This document shows, one piece after another, positions 43,224-64,000 of a stretch of DNA of 64,000 nucleotides. Every line of letters starts with the position of its first letter. Within the stretch, counting starts at the first letter, position 1. The notes under the pieces were generated by a model. That model saw only the letters and a list, made by a program, of their open reading frames with translations, ran no database searches and was not told where the DNA came from. The stretch comes from Blastomussa wellsi. Its lineage: Eukaryota; Cnidaria; Anthozoa; Scleractinia; Plerogyridae. The position numbers were made by a program, and so were the translations under genes. The stretch spans positions 18,595,379-18,659,378 of the forward strand of contig OX393571.1 of NCBI GenBank assembly GCA_947652115.1, in the 5' to 3' direction.

Positions 43224-44795
43224 GTAAGCGTGCATTGAGGTGCTCCAAATTCATTATAGTGTCTATTAACGTCGGATATTGAGAAATAATTGTTTAACTT
43301 TTATCCATAAACATGTATACAAGTTCAGATTATGGAGAACACCACGATTTTATTGGGATCGCCTTGCATGTTGCACGCGCGTTGCGGTTGACTTTCAAAC
43401 AATCGGGTCTATCGCTACTGAAAGGTCAACAAATGACCTGAGTATTTTTCTGTCTGTTTGGATAATACAAATATTTCTTTCACCAGATTACCTTCGATTC
43501 TCTTCTGACGGGTTAATAATTTTTAAGACGGATAATTGTTTCAATGTAGGCCTAAGTGTCTGTTCGGTATATCTTTGTCCCTTGAAGTTTAAACACACCC
43601 AGTCCGACCTACACAGTTACGTATGTAAACTCTTTTTTTCTGATTATCGTTCGCCGGATGACTGAACATGCGGGCTGTGAATAAATAATGAAAGTTTTCA
43701 AGTTGATTACATATCCTAAACTATTACGAGGAATCATAAAACCAAATGTATGAAAGAGACCTTTTGGGTCAAGCCAAGTTTGTGATCTTGCATATTTAGA
43801 AATATCGATAATTTAGGATGTAAAATTACGCAACTTCAAAGTGGCCCACCTTGCAAGTAATTTGATGTATTGAAGTGAAACTTTGTCAGACAGACTGTAG
43901 CAGATTATTATTATATATTCAAGTCCCAAAAAGCTCCTCGCTTGTATTCCGTTTATTTTATTAGGTTGAAAATTACAGGTTCAATATCAACAAATATGCA
44001 AATTTATGACTTCGCAACGCCATTGGGGTTCATCTGTCAATCAAAAACCTATCAAATATGGAAACAAAATTATATAGTTTTCCATGCTTCCATTTATTTT
44101 TGATGCTGTCAGTACCGGTAAAAAACTAGCCATCTTTGAATAGCCCTAAAAAAAGAAACGTTTACGGGTTAATTAAACCAATGTTCACGGACGTAGGTAA
44201 CGATTTATATATTTAAAAAAAAATTAAATCCACCAAAAAAATTACCGCGATGCAGATTTTGCAGCCGTCAATTTGTTTAAACCCTCAGAATTGTGGACAT
44301 AATAAATTATTGTGAAGCATGTGCATGCCCTCTACATTGTCTTATTGTGCACTGTTGAAACTGTATCACTGCAGAGTTGTGAAGAATAAAAGGGAAATAA
44401 TGTCATTGACAGATTTCTGAAAGAAAATAGTGTGCAAAGATGAAGGCTGGCAAAGCCCAGAGGGATTAAAGGTGCTTTTTTCCCTTGATCTGAAGGTCTG
44501 TATCTGCTACTGCATGCCACCCAAACAGAATAATTTTTATGTTTGTAAAAGGAAAAAAACATTTATTGCTGTGGTAGCTCCTTGTCCATACAAGCCAATC
44601 CATTCCTGACTTGGAAATATAAATAAATGTGACCATCCTATGAGGCCTTTGGATGCGTTGAGCTAGATGTGTCTGTTGCATGTGTTGGTGAAAGTGTTTT
44701 ACCCTTCTTATCTCTGTTTTTCAATGCTAAACACCATTCTTCTTCACTTTGCACTTTTAAAGGTCGTTCAATAGCTTGTTTTTTATTTCATTTCG

Positions 44796-44836
44796 TACTG
44801 CTACTGCTACTGCTACTGCTACTGCTACTGCTACTG

Positions 44837-44909
<73 letters not shown>

Positions 44910-44925
44910 AACTACTACATGAACT
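44796..44925. repeat. (CTGCTA)n then (CTA)n microsatellite
   Basis: About 130 bp of trinucleotide repeat that changes from alternating ctg/cta to pure cta. The poly-leucine frame through it is an artefact. Confidence 0.95.
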
Positions 44926-46147
44926 TTAAATTCTAGCTTGTTGCCACCAACCAGCTTGAACAGGCAGCTTTGAATCCCGAAACCATTCAGCGCTTGATGT
45001 CGATGGCTGAACTCCAGGCCCCAAGAATAAGATCAAGGACCATGGAGAGCCTCCAAATTTATACTTGAAGCCCATCACCTGATGTGTTGCCATGAGGAAC
45101 GCGGCAGGTCAGAGAGATTCTACCGCTATTACGGATTGATCCTCTGCTGCATGTTCAGCCAAAGACAACTCCCATAAGTGGCCACATACAAACACTACAA
45201 TTTTAACCTTACCTAAGCAGACACTCCTTCTTAGTGGATGCTTTTTCTTGGACCGAAGGTGTGGTGTCCTCCTATGGGAGGCCTGACTGTACATAATGAG
45301 TAGATGTAGGCTGCTGTAACATGTAAACTGTAATGGATCTGCAGCTGTACATTCAATTCAATTCAATTCAATTCACCACATACTTACATCATTTAATTAA
45401 AAAGAAAAATAGAACAAAAGATAACAGAAGTAAGTGGTGAGGAGACCTGAAAAAAACCCCAGGGCTTATACTAAGAGGTCCCCTCGTTGATACATAACAA
45501 ATTCAGATATATGAATTGTAATATTTGAATAATGAGGTGGTGGGCTGCTGATGAAATTCGCAGTGAATCTAAAAGTTCTAAGGCAAGGAGAGGGTTGAGT
45601 TGAGCTAATGCATATGTGGAGCATTTGGTCTCTGTTGACATCCCCTCCCTTAAGGTCACTTCCCACTTTCGCGGGTGTCCTTCGGGAAAAAATTCGTACG
45701 CGTGCTAGTTTCAATAAAATCTTAACAAACTATACATCAGAATAAAGCTTAATAAATGAGTTAACGATAAAAATATAGCTTTAGCAATGTTTCCTTTTAG
45801 TAAATGTCAGGAGCCGGTAAGACGTGAAACGACTGAGGTTTATTCTAGTGTATCGGATACCGCAGCACGAGCAAAATGACTGCACAGTGTTATTCACAAG
45901 GCATCAATGTACAAACGTGTGTCAGGCTTTTACGATATTAATTATTCTTATTGGTTGTCTAGATATCCGCATATAAAGTTGAAGTAGCTAAAAATGAGCA
46001 AGACGTATGTCGTAAATGGATGCCACGGGAAAAATATTTTAAATATTAGAATTTCCCGTAGGACAAAATAATCGAACCCTAAAATTTACTCACCGCATTT
46101 TCACGCAGAGTATTCAATCCGACCAAATTATATTTCATCACAAAATA

Positions 46148-46222
46148 TGTAGGCTCGATTTCCGCCGCTCTCTCGAGTCCAGGCTCCGATTCCCGAACAG
46201 CGGCTGGTAATCGAGCCTACAA
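46148..46222. repeat. Short inverted repeat
   Basis: Arms 'tgtaggctcgatttccgccgct' pair with 'agcggctggtaatcgagcctaca' (about 20 of 22 positions). Loop about 30 bp. Confidence 0.65.
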
Positions 46223-47305
46223 AATATGTGGATACCAAGGCCGCTGGGATGCATAATATAATTACAGAAGTGAAATCTTAAAATTGAAAACCACATCGGA
46301 TACCAAATCCAAGAAACCGCTACTATTTTTGCCGAAAACCAAAAACCAAGTGCTAAAACGGGAAAATGCCGCAAACTGCTAAAGAAACCAAAAATTGATG
46401 CATTGGTACCGCTTAGAGTTGTTGCGGTATCTTTTTGGGTATCGGGCAAAGAAATGCCAGGAATTGTGTGTGATTCCGCCGATGCCGTACCTTTAAGTGT
46501 TGAAAATGTTTGGGGAAACGCCCACCAATCGAGATTCTGGTATCTTTTAGGGGTTCTTTTCGAAGTTTCCAACGAGCACCCCGTCATTTTCATAGGGGAG
46601 CAGTCTGTCCTTAAGTTGCCTCCTGCCTTTTCCCCAATACTGTCAAACTTAGCAAGGCCCCTGCACCTGTTGTTCTTTACCTTTACATTTTCCTATTTCG
46701 AAATGTTTTATGTTTGTTTCCACAGGCTGTTCAACATATGTATATGAGAACGAAACATAGAGAGGAAGAAAAGAAAAACAATAGTTTTATGAGGTGTAAT
46801 ATTAACTGGATACCAAAAAACATAGATAGACAGACAGACGTGTAGACACAAAAGAAGGTTGGTTAACCCAGGATATGTCTTCAATGTGAACCACAACATG
46901 GATATGACTTACATAAAATGTGACTGCAATTTATTGTCATGAATGACAATAAAAGTGTTGTTTAAAAACGACAGTGCAAGTGTTATTGTTTAAAGAAATA
47001 TCTATACTAGGGTTTGCAGGCATGTACCTGTAAAGAGTTGTATGTAGCCTGGTGATGGTCCCGGATTTTTGTCAAAAAACTGAGAGAATCTGGGTATGAG
47101 GCTGAGGGAGACCTACAGCATGATATCCTTGATATCTGGGGGTAGTGGTGGGGACAATTACCCTACTTTTGCTAGGAAATTCCATATTTACTGTTGAATG
47201 GACAGAATTGAACAGTTTAAGACGTCATTTTATGAAAAATCCAGTTGAATATTTTTTTAACTTTTTTCCTGCTGTTTGACCGGAATTTGACCTGAATTTG
47301 AAGTA

Positions 47306-47610
47306 ATATATCAAACACGAGATCCAGTAGGTATGGTTTTTATGCGAATGCAGCCATAACACTACTGGAACAAAAACGTGAAAAAAAATTATCTTCAGGT
47401 CTTTGTTCCAGTAGTGTTATGGCTGCATTCGCATAAAAACCATACCTACTTAATTGCTACTGTTGGACATTCATTAACGAGATACAGTGTGTCATCACAT
47501 TTCCAAACACCGAGAATAGAGTTGAAAATACGACGCGCAGCGGAGTATTTTTGACGAACTTCGAGGTGTGTGGAAAAGTGATGAAACACTGTCTCGAGTG
47601 TTTGATATAT
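47306..47610. mobile_element. MITE with ATATATCAAACAC ends
   Basis: Left end 'atatatcaaacac' and right end 'gtgtttgatatat' are inverted repeats, with inner paired blocks such as 'catcacatttccaaacacc' against 'ggtgtgtggaaaagtgatg'. It contains the perfect hairpin 47326-47450. Confidence 0.65.
47326..47450. repeat. Perfect 49-bp inverted repeat with 27-bp loop
   Basis: Arms 47326-47374 and 47402-47450 are exact complements over all 49 bases by eye. Perfect arms imply recent origin or gene conversion. Confidence 0.9.
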
Positions 47611-48646
47611 CTTCTCAATCGAAACTAGAGGTACGGAGAAAACGAAGAAATAAAATCGTAAAAATCTATGCTAATTAAGATCACATTTCCAAACCACGTT
47701 TACGGTTCTGATTTCCTTTGTTTTAACATGATGAATTATTAATGAGTGTGAGAATGAAATTTTGAGAGATTTAGAGTAGGTTTAAAAACAAGAAGAATTA
47801 GTTTTGAAACACCCACAGACAGTTGACCCCCACCCAAGAGCAACCAGCTTGGTAGGGGGACTGTTTGGGAGTACATAATTTTACAATTCAAATTCGAATT
47901 TAACACTATTTCTTATTTCTCCCAATTTTCCTTCTCCTTTAAAACTCGCTCATCTCAAATACATCCAAAACTCATCCAAAAATAATCCAAAAATTTACAA
48001 AACACCACAAAACATTGCTCAGTGTTCTGAGCGAAGGGTTTTGGTATTCGTTGAAACGCGAACGAGATATTGGCATTAAACCCATTCAAAATGACGGAAA
48101 AACGGCTTTCAAGTAGACCACCGCCTTAACGAAATCAGAGAAAGGAAAACCACGGGTCCCGCCTTCGTCGTCATCTGAAAAATTGTTCCCGCCTCGATTA
48201 CCTTTGTTGCTATTTGCGGGACAAGCAATGCTTGTAAAAAATCTTGAATTTGAATAGAGTTCAAAGGGATACTCTACACTCCAAAACAAAATTTCAGGAA
48301 AAGGAGGCTCAACCTAAGAAAGAAGAAACACCGCCAAGATTTCTTTACTTTTCGTTTGCGAAGTTGGTGCTCTGAGCATAAACCGGAGGTGACGCAGATG
48401 TGCGAAAGCGCAAGCCCTTTCCGGTTCTAAATGAAACTGACAAAAAAAATTATCGTGCCTCATGCTGTGTAGTTGCTCGTGTTTCGTACTACAGGCTTCG
48501 TCCACTGGCAAGCAACTTGAGGACTTCAAGCAAACTTTTCAGAAGTCAAGTATCTGACGATATCATTTTTAATAAAACAAGTTAGTTATTGCTCAGTCAC
48601 CAGTATAAATGGGAATAGAATTAAGTGTAGAAAAGCACACCTAGCT

Positions 48647-48794
48647 TCTGACTCGTCCCCAGTCATGTCCTATTAGAAAATAGTAAGACGCTGTTATTTT
48701 TCTCATAGAAGACGACTGGGGACGAGTCAGCACCTAGCCTCCCACGCAGGGGAAGAAACTCGTAACGAAGCCCAAAGGACGTCTGCGTGGGAGG
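48647..48794. repeat. Two adjacent foldback sequences
   Basis: 'ctgactcgtccccagtc' near 48647 pairs with 'gactggggacgagtcag' near 48715; 'gcctcccacgcag' near 48737 pairs with 'ctgcgtgggaggc' near 48782. They abut and look like the ends of two small non-coding elements. Confidence 0.7.
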
Positions 48795-49385
48795 CCGGCA
48801 TAAACACAAGTTCTCAGATCTACGTCATTGGTGACGTTTTGCCTTCAAGGCATTTCCACTTCCTGTCTTTCCGGAGCTTTTGACGACTGATTTTCTTCTT
48901 TTAACCTTCTATTCTCCACGTTTTTCGTCATTTAGCCGACATTATAGGGTAAATACTACCTTTTAAACAAAGCTTCAAATTAGGTATAGAGTATCCCTTG
49001 ATGCGTCCTTTAACGTACTTTGTTTTTCTGAGAGATGTACTGAGACTTCACTTTTACTGAATTGTATACAACTCTTATGTTATGTACTGTGAATAATTTG
49101 TCTGACTTGATTTAGCCTGCATCCACTTTCAAAAACAGGATGCTTTTGCGATCAAAGGAAGCCCTTGAACTTCCTGTATCCACTGTTTTCTGAATTATGA
49201 AGCATGAAGCTATCACGTACAACGTGACCTTGGATCTTACGTCAAACAGTCAAGTGATTTGGTCGCTGAATATCCGGTCTACTCAGTCTACCAGTGTGCA
49301 ACATTCAAGACGCGGATATCTGTTCTTTTCTTGAAGCAAGATTTTGTTTGTTCTAGCTGTACGGCCGAGCGTCTTCGGAGAGGTG

Positions 49386-63733
<14,348 letters not shown>

Positions 63734-64000
63734 GTATTTTCCAACGTTTTTTCGTTGATATAATAACGGTTTCACGAATATCAAGTTAGCCAGTGAGTTG
63801 ACAGTTTTGCCAACCTTACAAGCATCGTCTTTTAATTCAGTTTATAAAAGTAATAATGTGGAGTTTAGTTAATCATTGAACCTGAAAAAATACATCCTGA
63901 TAGACTTTGCAAGCAGGTTCTTCAATAGTTACTGCAACATGCGTACAAGCCGGCGACACGCCACTTAGTTTCTCGCGCAAAACCAAAACGGAGAGTTTCC

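Larger units (their letters stand above)
43224..49385. other. Long intergenic region rich in foldback elements
   Basis: About 6 kb between the gene D side and the CUB-ILEI-discoidin gene. It holds a trinucleotide repeat, several inverted repeats listed separately, and 46300-46600, whose 'cgagattctggta.ctttta' block recurs at 61923-61942. No exon could be supported. Confidence 0.5.

Noticed and set aside
44669..44929. Frame ending in a long poly-leucine tract
   Set aside because: It is a read-through of the (CTA/CTG)n microsatellite.
46403..46747. 114-codon plus-strand frame
   Set aside because: Part of it shares the 'cgagattctggta' block with 61923-61942, so it is repeat sequence rather than a gene.
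47326..47450. The 49-bp hairpin as a microRNA precursor
   Set aside because: Perfect long arms inside a MITE are not typical of a microRNA, which has bulges and a shorter stem; it is kept as a repeat finding.

Overview
The window looks like nuclear DNA of a cnidarian, most likely an anthozoan such as a stony coral. The evidence is AT-rich DNA, short exons joined by GT-AG introns, many symmetrical phase-1 exons coding for extracellular domains (PLA2, vWA, C-type lectin, CUB, ILEI, F5/8C), and a dense load of foldback MITEs and SINE-like repeats of a kind I associate with coral genomes. No rRNA, convincing tRNA or CRISPR array was seen. Layout, left to right. (1) 229-10290, minus strand: gene A, a secreted phospholipase A2 (PLA2) fused to a von Willebrand A (vWA) domain. 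Seven coding exons are visible and the 3' end lies off the left edge. (2) 11838-13619, plus: a two-exon secreted C-type lectin (CTLD1). It is followed at 14090-15780 by a duplicate that keeps the signal-peptide exon and the downstream flank but has lost its lectin exon. (3) 17423-24656, minus: gene B, a paralogue of gene A with the same seven exons in the same phases plus two 3' exons that look like a PLAT/LH2 lipid-binding domain. (4) 26458-28575 and 30809-33241: two near-identical copies of a DNA transposon with perfect GAGGGTCCCC ends and 6-bp target-site duplications. The second copy sits inside an older G-rich transposon (about 30256-34101) and carries a smaller element itself, giving a three-level nest. 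(5) 30075-35624, plus: a second C-type lectin (CTLD2), whose single coding intron holds that nest. (6) 38258-42158, minus: a predicted small type-I membrane protein with a Ser/Thr-rich stalk. (7) 43000-49385: mostly non-coding, with foldback elements and a weak candidate first exon. (8) 49386 to beyond 63733, plus: a large secreted protein with signal peptide, CUB, ILEI (FAM3-like) and at least three F5/8C (discoidin) domains, continuing off the right edge. A young, intact Ty3/gypsy retrotransposon (57150-61802, minus) sits in the intron that splits the second discoidin domain. Together the host genes are secreted or surface proteins built from binding and lipid domains, which would fit extracellular recognition, innate immunity or matrix; that role is inference. 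The strongest candidate for something undescribed is the tandem PLA2-vWA-(PLAT) pair, followed by the CUB-ILEI-discoidin architecture. All exon models were made by eye from reading frame, splice signals, phase and paralogue comparison, without transcript data.
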